A stretch of DNA of 64,000 nucleotides from Timema cristinae (taxonomy: Eukaryota; Arthropoda; Insecta; Phasmatodea; Timematidae): assembly GCA_039000515.1 (NCBI GenBank), contig JBCFYV010000100.1, positions 30,058,421 to 30,122,420 of the forward strand. The letters run 5' to 3'. The notes below the pieces were generated by a model, which saw only the letters and a list, made by a program, of their open reading frames with translations, made no database searches and was not told where the DNA came from. Shown here in pieces: positions 24,470 through 38,804 of this stretch. Numbering within the stretch: position 1 is the stretch's first letter; the number at the start of each line of letters is the position of its first letter. Made by a program: the position numbers and the translations under genes.

Positions 24470-24990
24470 ACACTTAAAGGGGCCGCTTCGTCAAGCGAGA
24501 AATTGACACACGTATATTAAGCTCTGACGCGATATTTGATTATAAGGCACGTTATTTCAAAATACGGTTCACGTCAAAATAAAGTCAACAGATTCCAACA
24601 GGGCTCTTTTTCTTAACAATTCTATATTTCGAAATTTGATAGTAGAGAAAATTCAGTCATATTTGTGTGGCTATGAGACTAGGTGTGATGAAAAGGGCTC
24701 TAGATCTATAATTACTCTAACAAATACAATTTTTTTATAAGCTCACAACAAAAAAATGTTTATATATTTAAGAACTAGAACGATTTGTCCTCTTTACCTT
24801 GAGTTAAGAAACTTCGTAGCTTTATTTACGTTCTTTTTATTGAAATGACAAAGGGTTGTTGTAGGTAGAGGTTTGAAGGAAGTATAGTTTTAGATAGAAT
24901 AGTGGTCCCAGAGAACGTCACAGATGATTGTATTTTACGTCGTGTGGTCTAACAGCGAATGATAATTTCTCGCTGACCGTTTGTTTAATT
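24470..24990 (+). repeat. Family H repeat, copy 2
   Basis: Shares with 11145-12010 the words 'caaaataaagtcaacagattcc', 'gagactaggtgtgatgaaaa', 'ctctttaccttgagttaaga' and 'tttctcgctgaccg'. No SINE insertion. Confidence 0.65.
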
Positions 24991-26647
24991 CACAATATCC
25001 GGACTTTACACTCGCTGATCTTCTCCGACTTTCACGTACTAGGTTTGTTTCAAAAGTGATTCCTCAATGTCATGGTCCAGCATGGCAGACACCCAGTAAG
25101 CCTACAGTCCTGTGAAAGCTAATCGAAATGCTGTGTCCCATGGTCAGACCTTAGTCTCTTTTCACCTATTCGGCATCTTTCTGCAAGTTAGAACCTTCAC
25201 GAAGGCTGTTATATATTATTTGACATTGAATGCAGAAAACTATAATTTTGTCGTGAACAGTAAGCCCATAATTATAGATAAGTAAATTTGAATAATTATG
25301 GTCTAAGCCAATAATTATGGATATATTAAGTTAAATATTTATGGTCCAGGGTTATGTGTGCAGCATAAAGATTATTAGAGTAATATCAATACAGAATATA
25401 TCTGAATGGGGTTGGTGGAAAAATTCTAAATTTTAAAATCTTATAATGGCCATCGTTGAGTTATCCAAATATAGTGTAGAATTTGACTTCTCTTGTACTA
25501 AACACATTATGGACCCGTTTTTTCAGCGTTTTCTCCCAATTTCTCTGTTAAACACATAGCTACACTTACGAGCAAACATTTATTGTAAATATATATCTAC
25601 TATCAAATATTTTATACCTGTAGCATGTCATGGAATGTTACCAGGATATTCAGAATTAGTTTATCGTGTACCTGTGAATGTTCTCATCAGTCAGTAGAAC
25701 AATCATTGGCCAAGTATCAATTGACTCCCATTTGTGCAGAGATTATTATATGGATGGCCAAATGGTAGCCAAGTGGAGGCGAACATATTTAAGTTAATAT
25801 TTAAATAAGCTATGCTTAGCCTGGAAACACTCCGTGTACTGCTTTGTACTATTTGTCTTTATTTATGTGTGTCTCATTTTGCATCTTCCTTAACTATTGA
25901 ATTAAGCTGATTGATGACTTCCGACCAAATTTGGTGAACACAAAAGCCTTCAAAAAGTCACTTCTGGTTTGTCTTGTTCATATTTTTCTAAGTACTTTAC
26001 TTTATTCATAAGCCATCGGTGTACATAGTTCCACCAATTAGCTCAGATGATGCAAGCTACAGAATTGTAGCAAATCTAGTCAATATCCAATGAAATTATT
26101 GGTTTTCCAAATGTATTTTACTTGAATCTCACACATTTTTCACATATTGTAATAATATTTAAATCTTTCATACTTATAGTGTAGTGGCTAATTTAAAGAA
26201 GGGTTTATTCTGATAAGTGTAGCCTAATTGGACATGTTAAACATTTTAGTTACAAGAATTAAGTTTTTTTTTCTTATAAAATTATGTGCTCTCTTAGATT
26301 AAGTCATAATTTTGTTCGGTAAAGACATATAACAAAGCTAATGTAGGACTATGAATATAGGTCCAAATCTGTTAAAGTGTAAGAATTATTTAAAAAACCT
26401 ATGTCGAGTTTGAAGATAAAAATTATAGCATAAGGAATTATCAACACATTTACATTTATTATCTTGAAACTACATCCAAAGTTGGCCAAATGTTTTTAAA
26501 ATAAATGAATATTCATAGTGGTTTAACATGGAGAAGTACTAGGAATTCCTGGTTTGAATACATCAACTTTAAGTGTGTTTGATTATATGGAAATATTGAA
26601 ATATTTACCGAAAGCTTAAATAATATTCTTAAAAAAATAACTTTTAA

Positions 26648-27028
26648 GGTGGAGATTTAGAGAACGCGAGAAAGTACAAGTGTTTTTGCAGCGTTTAGAG
26701 CAACAAAAATTGTTTTGGTCAATATAAATCAAATATTGCTTCTAAACAATTATAGAGTTAAATTTTCTTCTCGTGATGTTATCAAAATTTCTTGAATATC
26801 TTTCAAGAGTGTCCTGGAATTTATTAACAACGTTTTTAATTAATTCAAAAAGTTTCTCATCTAATGTCGTTATCCTCATGACAAATATTTAACAATTGTT
26901 GACATCACTATGTGAAGAAAAAACTCTTTATTTGTATAAAAACAAAGGTGATTTATTTTAATAAAAATGAGTGTTGCTATAAAAACTGAAAAAACATTGG
27001 TATTTTTCGCGATCTCTCCATCCCCACC
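26648..27028. mobile_element. TTAA-flanked fold-back element, copy 2
   Basis: Starts ggtggagatttagagaacgc and ends tctccatccccacc, with TTAA at 26644-26647 and 27029-27032. The interior is a long imperfect palindrome (caaatattgcttctaaacaa against the reverse complement of the right half). Confidence 0.75.
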
Positions 27029-27264
27029 TTAAACTATCACAATTGATAGACTTGCTGATATTCCTTAATAGTCTGTAAACGAAGAATACGATTGTTTCTG
27101 GAATCTTCGTGATTAATCTACGATAGTTAATTAAAGGTATTTGTTAATTGTTTGCATCTCCACAGTGAATCATTGACCTAACTTTATAAACACGTTGTTA
27201 CCTATGCTATGAATCATATTTCCAATAAGAAATATTAGATCTTATTTGTTCGTCGTATCTTAAT

Positions 27265-27420
27265 ACCTACTCAAGGTATAATCAGATATTAATTACGCTC
27301 TTAATGTAAGTGATTAGGAAACTGTTTAGGAAAATTCACATGCAATACTCGTAGCTGGGATCTGAGCCCTGACCTACTCGACAATTAGCATGAAATTTTA
27401 GACCACGTCCCAACTGGTTT
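27265..27420 (-). repeat. SINE C-like fragment, antisense
   Basis: attacgctcttaatgtaagt, 'tgatctgag..' and 'tttagaccacgtcccaac', a diverged body and head. Confidence 0.45.
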
Positions 27421-27514
27421 TTGTAAAAATTAGATATTAATCATGGATAACCAGTGTTACAGCTACTGAGCTATCCAGGCTTATCTCATATCACTATCAC
27501 TTCACTTCATCACT

Positions 27515-27975
27515 ATACTATAAAGCCACATGGTTGACTCACTCACTCACTGACATTAATGTTTACCAACTTCCAGATGATCTAGAAACTTGAAATTTGG
27601 CAAACTTATAGTTTCTAGACTTTAACCAACGGAAAAATTCCCAAAACTTTTTATTTTTAATACCTGAAAAAAATTCAAAATGGTGGAGCAACTTTAAAGT
27701 CGGTGCGGACCTTTCTTTGGAGGACTACTTTGGCTAAACGGTAAGACCTATCAAAAAACAAATTGCACAAGAGCTAGATTTTTTTGATTTTATGTAAATT
27801 GTATACATTTTACACACTCTTTTTAATTTTCTGACACACATATGGGACAGTTAGATTCATAAAATTGTAAAAATAAATCGACGTTCAAAACAAAGCTGGA
27901 ATTACATTAGTTTACACTCGCTGTATGTTTGGGGATGGAGCCCACAGTGAGCAAAGCAAGTCTACCTATAAATCC
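27515..27975 (+). repeat. Family J repeat, copy 1
   Basis: ctcactgacattaatgttta, 'cttccagatgatctagaaac', 'ggacctttctttggagg', 'ggctaaacggtaagacctat', ending 'gagcaaagcaag'. Parallel to 40390-40735. Confidence 0.7.
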
Positions 27976-28483
27976 ATATGAAAGAGAGAGAGAGAGAGCG
28001 CAAATCGACTTTTCGGAGCTGTCAAACACGACAAAGAGTGGGTATTTAAAAATTGTTAACGCACTTAGTTGTTAGTTTTAAATTTTAAATATGGCTTATG
28101 ACACAAACAGTATTAGTATCAGCATTGACAGTTGGGGATTTGAATCATTAATATTAATAATAATTGTTTACATTTATTGTATAGTGACATTAGTCAATTT
28201 TCTTCGGTTGTGATTGAAGGTAGCTCCAAGAAGTTGATGAGCCGACACATCCATCGAATGTGATAAATCTTAACTAATGAGTGAAGTTTGAAATTAATAG
28301 CAACGGGATTGTAGAATTGGTGTAGAGTTTAATATCCGAGTTTATTATTTTAATTTTTGATAACTTTATAGTTTGTTACAAAAAAATTACTAATATCTGT
28401 GCAGTAATAGTCAAGTCATATTCAGAAATAAGATCATATTATCCCTGTATTTTTCATATCAAGACTGAAGATATTATTTCTTT

Positions 28484-28730
28484 AGAACAGCGTCTTACTA
28501 CCCGTTAGGGTTATATGCTTATTTACTAACTACGCTAAGCGTTTTTAAGAAACAGAAAGGTTATATTTAAATTAAGTGTACCCACATTTCCGTAGAGGGA
28601 TAGTGGAAAACAATTTTTGATATACCAACCTTAGTACACCCGACAGAGTTTCGAAACTTGACTTCCCCGTCTTCAGCAGTCTAGTCTACTTCGAGTGTAA
28701 CGCATTAGACCATGCGGCCACCGAAGAGGC
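28484..28730 (-). mobile_element. SINE C, antisense
   Basis: cagcgtcttactacccgtta, 'gtgtacccacatttccgtag' and head complement 'ccatgcggccaccgaagagg'. Confidence 0.8.
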
Positions 28731-28799
28731 TGAAGCTCTAACTGTGGTAGTCACTGACTGATTAATGTGTTTATTTTTATTTATTTTTTAGTTCAACAT

Positions 28800-29000
28800 A
28801 TCAAACTACCCTTCCAGATATTCATACTAACAGGTTAGGGGTAAGAATGATAATAAATTAAGGTGAAATTTACACAAATTATCGAGAAGAAAGAGTGGGA
28901 AACCATTTATGGGGAGAAATTAAACTCGTCAGTAAACCCAGCCGAGATTCGAAATCCAACTGAACAATAAAAAATAAGCTCAATGCCTTATAGTTGGCGC
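28800..29000 (-). repeat. Old SINE remnant, antisense
   Basis: 'gagtgggaaaccatttatgg' and cagccgagattcgaaatcca are recognisable. The ends are lost. Confidence 0.5.
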
Positions 29001-29370
29001 TTTGTAGTTCATATTAATTCTACCGTCAAATCAAGGGTTATTTTTACTTAGAGTAGTGGCACAATCTTAATATTTTGGTAGTAATTACATTTAAAATTAG
29101 AATGAATAGAATTATTAATTATTACTTATTCTTATTTTGAGTCTTCCACCCAAATAATATTTGTGGGGGATGAAATTACCACAAAAGTCAGAGCATCTAA
29201 AATACTTATACATAGTGTTATAAATGGCTGCAACTGTCCAAAATATATGTAGGGCTGTGTTGTCCAAATAATTGACATCGCTGTTTTAGTTGGAGGTATA
29301 TAAGCTACTTGCTGTAAGGTTTAGACCTCTTAACATAAGTAAAATCGTTATGAATGAAACATAAAATAGT

Positions 29371-29622
29371 ACCCGTGTCAGCGACCACGTAGTCTAACGC
29401 GCTAATTTCATGTTAGATTAGACTGACGAAGATGGGGTAGTCAGGGTTCAATCCAGTTGAGTTTACAGAGGGTGGTTTTGCCTAAATAATTTTCCACTCC
29501 CGCCACGCAAATGTGGGTGCATTTCCTTTAAAATAAGCTTTAATAATCCCTAACACATTAATGTAATTGGTAAATAGGCGTACAACCAAAATGGGTAGTA
29601 GGACGCGGTGCTAAAAAAAAAA
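29371..29622 (+). mobile_element. SINE C
   Basis: Head 'gcgaccacgtagtctaacgc', body 'cgccacgcaaatgtgggtgc', tail aaatgggtagtaggacgcgg and an A run. Confidence 0.8.
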
Positions 29623-29646
29623 GAGTTTGGGGAAACTGTGTTTCCT

Positions 29647-29663
29647 CCCCCCCCCCCCCCCCC
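29647..29663. repeat. Poly-C run
   Basis: About 17 C residues in a row. Confidence 0.9.
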
Positions 29664-32600
29664 AGTACAATAGGTGCAAGAGTATGCTAAGCTGCCTTTT
29701 ACAACATGCATGCTGGAAGTAATGATTATAAGTTAGAGCATATATTTATTAAAATTAAATGTACCATAGGCTATTAGAAATGTGAGTATTAAAGATCGAG
29801 ATGTTTTTAAAAGGAAACCAATTTATTATTCTAAAATGATCTTTATTTTTGCTAAGGACACCATAATTGTTGCTCAATTTTCTTATAAATATTGTGTGAA
29901 TTCTTTCTTGAGTTGTCAACTGTGACTTGTTCTCAAAGTTTTCATGATAAACACTTCTAGAAATTGAAACATGGATAGCATAAGATATCATGTTGTTTAA
30001 AGTGTGTTTCCATTTATGTTTTAGTTATTTAAGGTCTAAAAAACTTTCTGAAATTAAGCTCCAATATTATTTATGGTATAAAACATTTTGTAAATAATAG
30101 TATATTATAGTTTAATAATAATTTTGTATTTACATTTAAAAACTGGGCACAATGTTAAAAAAAACTATCAAGTATTAGTAAGACAATTAGACAAATCATT
30201 TAATTGCTTTAATACAATTTTTGGTTGATTTAAAAAATAAAGTTTGTTTAATTATCTCTATTTATAAACTTTATTTGAGGAATCCCAAAATAGTTAAAGT
30301 AATTAATACTTGTGGTACGTTAAGAACAGTTTTGTATTTTGATTCTTTGCTTGAATTAATATTAACAATATTTTTTCCACACATTTTTGAAACTTGTGAA
30401 TATTTTAAGAGTTTTTGATTTAAACACCATTATGGACAAAGTATTTTGAATGGTTGTCCAAAATACTTTTTATCAAAGCACTTATTTATATTTTGTTTGT
30501 TTGTTGTGATTTTGCATGACGGTTTTCAGCTTAAATTATTTTTAACATTCTCATGAAATCCACGTATACTATTCAAATAAATTAGTTCCTTTCATCCTGT
30601 GAGTTTCAAATTTTAACCCATTTCTAAACAGAATAACATCAAATATTGATTCATTAATGAAACCGTATTCACTTCTAATTTTATTATATTGTTTTGACAG
30701 ATATTCTTCAATTTGGTACATAAACAAACCACATAACGTGTATCACATAAATTATAAATGCATATTAACAAAATTAATCTCTTATTTTTGTTTCAATGCT
30801 CAGTTTCATAAAAATAATTATAACAATTTCTGAGTTATATATAATTACCAACATCCTCAATGATATAAAACTTACTATGTGAGTGGCTTTCTTGATAAAT
30901 ATTTGAAAATTAAAATGGGTCTTATATGTAACAATGTAACAAAAAAACTTACCAAACAACAATAAATATTAAACTATTTTGAATATTTAAGTCCTAAGCT
31001 AAATACTGAAAATAGACTAAATTTAAAAAAAAATTATGCTAGGATAGAATAAATACTAATTAAAAAAGCTAAAATAAATTGTAATTTAAGTAGTATGTAA
31101 AACACTTATATACTATAAAATTATATATAAATTTGAACTAATATTATATTCAATCGATATTTAAAATATACTCGCATATGTTTTGTAAATGTATCACATG
31201 ATGTATTTGTTTTTATTGTATTTGTATGTTTATTGTATTTGTATGTTATGTATTTGTATTTTATTTAGTTTCTTCTGTGAGCTAAACTGCATCAGACGAA
31301 ACCAGTGATGAAGTACACTTATTAAAATCACTATCTATTGATATAAATATTGTATCTTTTATACCATGTGAAATGGGGTTTTCCCTAAAACTCTATGCCT
31401 CAGTATGGATAAAGTAGTTATAATCGACAAGGTTGCCAACTAACGATACATTTCTTGGGTCTAGCTGCTGGAGTATTAGTTTATTGTGATTCCAATTTTA
31501 AAACACCGATATAATAATTCCATCATTCAGGTAGGATCGTTTTATATCATAATGTAGTATGATTGTCTAGAGTAGAAATAATGTTCATGTTAAATAGTAA
31601 AACAAAAATTGTAAATTTCTAAAACAAACGTATGTTTTAGAAGAACCCTTTAAAATTACAAACATATAAAACAAATGGGGTTCGTTTTCTTGTTGTGTGT
31701 GACTTTCTTGATTAATGGTATTTTTTTATTAAAATGCTTCATATTTATTGTTTAATTTCTAGCTTATTGTTATTTTAAAACTACTTTTTCTCCTTTTAAT
31801 TTGTGATCAAATGATTAATCTTCAGTTATAACTTTGTAACAAATAAAAAGTTTTAAGAAACACTTATTTCTAAAATTAGATATGCTCATTTTGCTTGTTG
31901 GGGCGAAAAGTGTTACATTTTGTGTTTTTTTCTCTCTCTTTAATTACGTATAATTTGCATATAATTTTGCTAATAAATTTTTGAAATAATTTTAGAAACT
32001 ATCAAATGCATAACTATTCAATGGTTCCAAAAATAACGTTTTTTTATGGATTACTTTAAATTAGTGGTTCCAATTTTTATTTACAATTCATTAAAAATGT
32101 CATCACTTTGCGACATTCTCGACAAACAAGTAGTTCGGTTGAATGATTTTCTAGACTGAGATAGTCCTCCCTATAACATCCTGTTTTGTCAGCGGAGGTA
32201 AAACACAAACTGGTGACATTTACTCGCCCCACCAGGTGATGTTGTCAGCACTGGAGAAAAAAAAAACACATCTACATCACACTGGTTTCGTTCTGTTGCA
32301 GGGCGCTAGAGGAAGAATTTACCATTCGTGTAAGAGTAACGCTGTAAGCCAACCCGATGATTCAATGGCCCTCTTCTTGTATCACTGTTGCTCGATTGGT
32401 CTATCTATGAATCTGTCTTTCTCTTACTCTCTCGCTCTATCTTTCTCTTGACAAGGTTGTTATCAGAAAGCATGGAGATGTTTAATGATGTTCGTGTTTT
32501 CTTATATTCTGTGGGTTAATGATTTATCTCACACTTAAAAAAAACACTACTTACACGTAAATAGTTATCGGGTCCAGTTCATTACCTCATTTTAGTTCAC

Positions 32601-32744
32601 CGATATTAAAGTATTAAAAAGAAATAAATCAATTAAAGTATAGTGGATTAAATACATACAAAATGCTAGTTACATTAATTTAGTTTAGTTCAAAAGATGA
32701 AAGAATATGTATGCATATATTATATTATAGTGAGCAGGGCATGT

Positions 32745-32960
32745 AGATTGAAATGAAAAAAACTAGAAACGTGATCAAGCTATTGACTGGTAAACCCAAT
32801 GGAAAGAGACTATTGGAAAGACCTAGACGCAGATAACATTAGAATGAATCTGAAAGAAATAGGGTATAGTGACAGGGAATGAATGGAAATATCTCAAGAT
32901 AAGGATAAGGCATAATGAAATAGACTAGATATAAATAACTTAGGATAGGGATAAATTGCG
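32745..32960 (+). mobile_element. LINE reverse-transcriptase tail fossil
   Basis: Reads LLTGKPNGKRLLERPRRR and, after a frame break, NIRMNLKEIGYSDREWMEIS, the conserved C-terminal tail of arthropod-type non-LTR RT ORFs. Stops and a frame shift show it is dead. Confidence 0.7.
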
Positions 32961-33639
32961 TACGTTAGTAAGTGCAGCTATGAATTTTTGAATTCTTAGT
33001 AAGTAACATAGGTAAGAAGACATTTTTAGTGGATGATATGAATAACATATGTCTGACATTTTTACAATCAAATTAATCCATTTTTAATATTTTGACCTAT
33101 TTTTGTGGGTTCTCAATTTTTAAAAGTTAAATTTTATTCGTCAATATTTGACTGTTAAAAAAAATTGAAACTCTTGGAGCTTTAGAAGTATTAGGCAATG
33201 TTAAATATCTTTAACACATATGTTTAGGTAATATTTCAACAGAGAAATATTTTCATGTACAGTTGACAATTTACGATATCAACGAACCTATTTTATTAAA
33301 AATGTTTTCGCTCATTCATTATGCTATATTTTATTATTATTTTAAAAGAAAAGAAATATACACTTGTTTATCAAATATAAATCATTATAATTTTAACTTT
33401 GATATAATGCTATTAGTATGCAAATTCCATTTTTTTTTAAATGTAAACCTCCAAAGATATTATTTTATAAAGTTCGTGCTATATGTATATCAAATTAATT
33501 TCTTATTTCTAAGGATACGTTTAGCAAAATAAAGTATGTTTACAGTTGAAGTCCATTCTCAATTTGTAGAAACGTTATTATCTATAATTTCAGTATTTTC
33601 TAACTACCTTTAAAACTATTGTTGATTATGGTTCAACTT

Positions 33640-33830
33640 AAGAGGTATGAAAGATAATGTAACTTAGAGTAAATGTACCCATGTAAACCCAGATATGATT
33701 GTTAAACAACAGTAAAAATATCAAATATAGAAAAATATTCTCGTTTACCGATAGAGATTCGAACCTCAAACATTTTTTAACACCAGTAACCAGTATATTG
33801 TGAGGCTAATGCCTTGTCTGACCACTGTCT
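33640..33830 (-). repeat. SINE remnant, antisense
   Basis: 'gtaaatgtacccatg', gatagagattcgaacctcaa and 'tgtctgaccactgtctcaga' outline a worn antisense tRNA-like head. Confidence 0.45.
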
Positions 33831-36679
33831 CAGAGTAAAATGCCAGTAATAATAATAATACATTCGTATATTAATAATGTTTTAAAATATTTTATTTTTA
33901 ATAAATTAGGAGTGAACCGATATAAATTAAAAGATCTTACACAATTTTTTTGTATGTTGTTGTAGATCGTTTTGGTGTGAATCTTGTGGGCGTGTAATGT
34001 GAAACAGAGCATATTTATTTGTAAGGGAACATTTTGTTTGTTGGAGGAAGGTTCATGAAGCTTAGCGTCTTAAATCAGCGACTTTAATGTTACAGTACAT
34101 GGCTTCTTCTTCATCTACATTCAATGCTATTCCTAACTGTTTCTTACGATAAATGGTTTTGAAGAGTAAAATATAAAATATTACATAAACTCGTAAAAAA
34201 CAACAACATTACTATGGGCATGTTGGTATTTACATTAAATTCAATCTGCACCATTGTTTATTAATAAACTCTACGAACAAATTCAACTTTACATTTATAT
34301 ATATATTTTTAAATCGATGTGATACATACTTTCTCCTTCAGAAAACTACTTTCTTTAAGAAAAACATGTTTAGTTTTTTAGTGGTTGCAAGTTTAAACTA
34401 ATATATTTTGTTATACTAATAATACTTACTATGAAATTTTACTTCTGTTCGGTGTTACTATCTTTTATTTTAGGAACGCATGGGCTGTAAGTCTGTTTGT
34501 TGCTCGTGTTGTGAACGTAGTTCACAAGAGAGATGTTATATTTTTGATGTTTCAAAGAGGGCAAATAAATTGATATATTTATTACTGCTAGGACGTGACG
34601 TATTTTATAAATAGCATGAATTGTTTTTATTATTTAAAAAAGATGTGAAACCATAAACAATTTATGGTGAATAATTTGTATTGTTTATGTTGTTTTATAA
34701 ACATTTATAAAAAGACAGGTAAGTGTAAAAGCTACAAAATAAACATATTTGTTTATAAAATTAATAAAAATAAGAAAATAAATATTATTATTTAATATAT
34801 GTCTACATTCAAAACATATTAAAAAAAACAAGTTTTACTTATTGATATATTCACTTACTCTTTCTAAACACAATTAGTTTATATTTGCAATACAAAGGAT
34901 AGAGTAGGTTATCATTAGGAGGCTTGGATTTATAGCTAGTTAAATATTTTAAAATACTCTTCAAACGTATTTCCATGAATGTTTCTTCTATAACTGTATG
35001 TGAACAGTTATATTTGTCTTTATTTGGGATCATTTGGCCTTTTAAGAGATTGTCACATTTATTCGAAAAATGGTTATATTGTTTACAGTTTGAATTATTC
35101 TATAAGGAAAGTTCAATAACATCAATTTGAGCTGGCACAAATCTTGGTCGCGTTACCTGAATCCACTATACATAGTAAAAACATTACTTGATCTTATAGG
35201 GGGGCCATAAAGCGTGTGGGGGAGGGAGGGGAATGGAGTGTACAGCTTGTCATCCAAAACACACATCAATCAGCTTATACTTAATTTTCACTACAACATC
35301 GTTAGATGTAACACACACACAAAGTGACATTTATTTTTAATGTTTTGCGTTTTTTAGTTGTTTTGGTTATATATCTAAAATTATATTTATTTTTAAATTA
35401 AAACGTGCATTTTTTGAATACCTTGATATAATACATTTGGGCAGTTTTAAGCACATTTATTAAATATTTCTTGAATTTTAAGAAACCGGGTCTTATTTAT
35501 TATTACTAGAAAGCTCATCTCTATCGCTTCCTTCGAGCTGGCCATGAGCTGTGTCATTTGAGGAGAGTGTGTTACAGGTTACAGTATATATTGGTCCTGT
35601 CGACTGAATTCTCAATGCGCTGTCTTGTAATATGCATTATTATGTTAGTGTGGTATTTTAAGTTACTTAGTTTATATATATAAAGTAAATTAAAAAATCT
35701 CTATTGTTATTAAGGGCGTTTATGCTAGGTTCTTTTATAAATCAACTAAATACTATACAATATGAGATTATGCCATCGGATAAAGACTATTGGTGACTTA
35801 GTCTGCAAGCTAGAGATGAGTAAATAAACTTTATATGGTGTTCACCCCCATTTATATGGGCAGAGGATGAGTAAAACCAAAGTGTAAATTAGGGAAATTG
35901 CACCCTTTATTGCGTAAGGCAAATATGTTTAACTAGAGCCTTCTGGCAATCATGTCAATTGCTAGCCTGCTGCCTTTGACTGTGAGACCACTGAGATGGG
36001 TGATACGAAAAGATGAAATGGGTAGAGATATGAGTACCTCCAAGATCAAACTAATTAATTATATATTTTTAAACACTAATAACCAAATCTTGTTTATTAC
36101 CTAAAGTTGTATAAAATATACAGTGGTGTATAAATCATAACTGACTTTACTTCCTTATAGATGTTCATAGTTCAAAACAACACCTCTGAAAAACAAACAA
36201 TAAGGTATAAATATTGATACTGGACCCTTCTACCAAACACAAACCAGATACAAGTACCGTTCGTTACTTCCCGGACAGAATAACCGACGCGACAGAGTTA
36301 CAATAACTTTGAGCGCGTCTCTCTAAACTCTGCCAACAGACGACCAAGTTTAATGAAAAGGAAACAACGAAGATTAAGTAGTGATAGGACCCGACAATGG
36401 TTGTCGCGACAAACACGGAGAAAGCCAAAATTCATGGCTCGTCTCTCGACTTCTAAAATACCTTTCTTTGAATAGGAAAGATATAGTTTTGGGAGGTAAT
36501 CGTATTCCACGAGGGGAAAAGGAAGTGGTCAAACCGTGTAGAACACTTTTTGTAATTTCTTAAACCGTTTGTTTGTCACACCAAACTGCCGATACACTTA
36601 GTTATCGAATCCAACTTAAAGAACAATTTGACCGTACCCTATTTCAAAAAATGTTGTTTTAGAAGTCACGTGTTTCTTT

Positions 36680-36790
36680 TTTTTCTACCGCGTATTATTT
36701 GCGTATCCGGGATAACCACATTTAACTAGGTCTTAAGGATAAATAAGGTAGAATTTAGAGGATATGTACCTACATTTGCGTGGATGGCGA
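36680..36790 (-). repeat. SINE tail fragment, antisense
   Basis: taccgcgtattatttgcgta and 'gtacctacatttgcgtggat'. The head is absent. Confidence 0.5.
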
Positions 36791-37107
36791 GAGTACTCAG
36801 TCGACGGGTGATGAACAACTTTCATCTGAGATTACTAGGACAGTAGCGCTTACATATGGCGGAAAGTGAGGGTATACTTAAAATACCACGTGGATAAAAT
36901 AGTACGAGTGTACTCGTAGAAAGGAAACTACATTTTTTAACTCGGTACGAGTGCACTTCATCCAAGTGTACTCTAAAAGGAAAATTGTTTTTTGTTTTTT
37001 CCGTACAATGTTTAGATGTTAAGTCACCAAGAATAAATAAAGTCCATAATTGCAATTATATTGTTTGAAAATGAACCCTAACATTGATATTGACATTTAA
37101 AAAAGTT

Positions 37108-37235
37108 GCTAGATCTACTTTCACGTATTCGTACGTTAGGTCATGTGATCTGGAGCTGTAACTTTAGATTGATAGTATTAATAGTTAGATAATTACAATA
37201 ATAAAATAGTAAAATGTTATTAATCTTGGTCACAA
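37108..37235 (+). repeat. Family E repeat, copy 3
   Basis: gctagatctactttcacgta, 'gttaggtcatgtgatc', 'ataataaaatagtaaaatg'. Confidence 0.55.
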
Positions 37236-37326
37236 AAATATACATTTTTAAGTTCATTCTTCAGAGTGTTTGTCGGTCACCATAAAAATTATTATAACTT
37301 AAAAATATTATTTTATAGGTTTTCTT

Positions 37327-37540
37327 GCACTGCTTCTTAATACGTATGTACTAATTACGCTAATGGTTTTAGGTATGAAGAAAAAATGTACAGTCGTTTT
37401 CATGGAGTAATAGCGAAAAACCATTTTGGAAAAATCACCCTCAATACACCCGACCGAAATTCGAGCTTCAATCTCCCCATAATCGGCAGTCTAGTCTACT
37501 GCGAGAGTGGCACCTTAGACCATGCGGCCACGGAAGGGGG
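37327..37540 (-). mobile_element. SINE C, antisense
   Basis: actaattacgctaatggttt, 'cacccgaccgaaattcgagc' and 'ccatgcggccacggaag'. Confidence 0.75.
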
Positions 37541-38429
37541 CCCTTATAGCTATAAAATTTACATTTATAGAACATCTGACATGAAGTAATAATATATTAA
37601 ACTTGCTTCATTAATATTTGTAACAGTCCTATAATGCCCGTCCTTTTTTACTATAATTTGGAAGAGATTGATTGTATTGATCAATTAACAATATTATAAA
37701 GACCAAGCGAAAGATAATGGCGTGAAATGCATCTTATTTTTTCTACGTTTGTTGTCCTTTAGTTAAAAGTCTTAACGAATGTGCGAATAGTAGTTGTATA
37801 TATTGTTTTGTGAAGTTGATCGTAAAAATATCGGTGGATGGCTTGATCTATAAATAAAACCTGAATTGTTTAAATGCGCAGCTAGCGTATAGTACATTAT
37901 ACATAGATCTAATGAATATTCAAATGTTATCTTTAATTTACAGCATCGGCAAAAAAATGATTGAAAATCTTCTAATGATCGAGTTCCACAATTTAATAAA
38001 CGGTTGATCAGATGTGATTTTTATTTTTTAACATCTACTTAAAGTCATTTTTCATCTATATATTTGTACGTCTGCTTCTTGAGTTTATAATTAAACAAAT
38101 AGTTTATAAATGTATGAATTATTTTATGACCTTATAATTTACTGTGGACATGAGCGTAGCATAAGGAGCTAAAGCTGTCTAATACGACATTTGAAATAGA
38201 TATTAGAATCGATTCATATGAGAGAAAGAGAGAGAGAGATACACATAAAGAATGAACCTTCATACCAGAATTTAGTAAAATTTGATCAAACAGCCGTAAT
38301 CCAACCAACTAAGTAAATGAAAACCAAATAGATACATTCCAAAATGGTCAGAAACAATTCAAATACATACATTCACCCCAAGAAAATATTTCTGATAAAG
38401 TTTAAGAGCTGTATTTAATTAAGTGAAAA

Positions 38430-38520
38430 TTGACAGCTTTTACGGGAACAGAACCTACGACCATTCATTTGCACGCCAATGCTCTACATCAAAGTCAAAG
38501 AAAGCTCCCAGGATTGGTTT
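38430..38520 (-). repeat. tRNA-like remnant, antisense
   Basis: gggaacagaacctacgacca and 'ccaatgctctaca' look like an antisense tRNA-derived head. No usable fold. Confidence 0.3.
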
Positions 38521-38557
38521 CAGATTCGAGGTTGTCGTTTTTCAATCAATTTTTTTT

Positions 38558-38804
38558 AGTACCACGTTTTACTATTTGTTCAGGCTATATTTTATATTAT
38601 ACTAACTACGCTAGTAAGTTAGGGATGAGTAAAGTTGCAATTTAGCGGAATTATACCCACATTTGCTTGGAGTAAGATTAGAAAACCCCTTCAGAAAATC
38701 AACCTCAGTACACACGACTGGGATTTAAACCCCTATCTCCCTGTCATCGGCAGTCACGTCCAACACAAGAGTGACATCTTAGACCATGCAGCCACTGAGC
38801 AGGT
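38558..38804 (-). mobile_element. SINE C, antisense
   Basis: agtaccacgttttactattt, 'ttatacccacatttgcttgg' and 'catgcagccactgagcag'. Confidence 0.75.

Noticed and set aside
36298..36563. Overlapping frames on both strands in a GC-richer patch
   Set aside because: Neither resembles a known protein or fits the channel exon phases. Strand overlap suggests chance.
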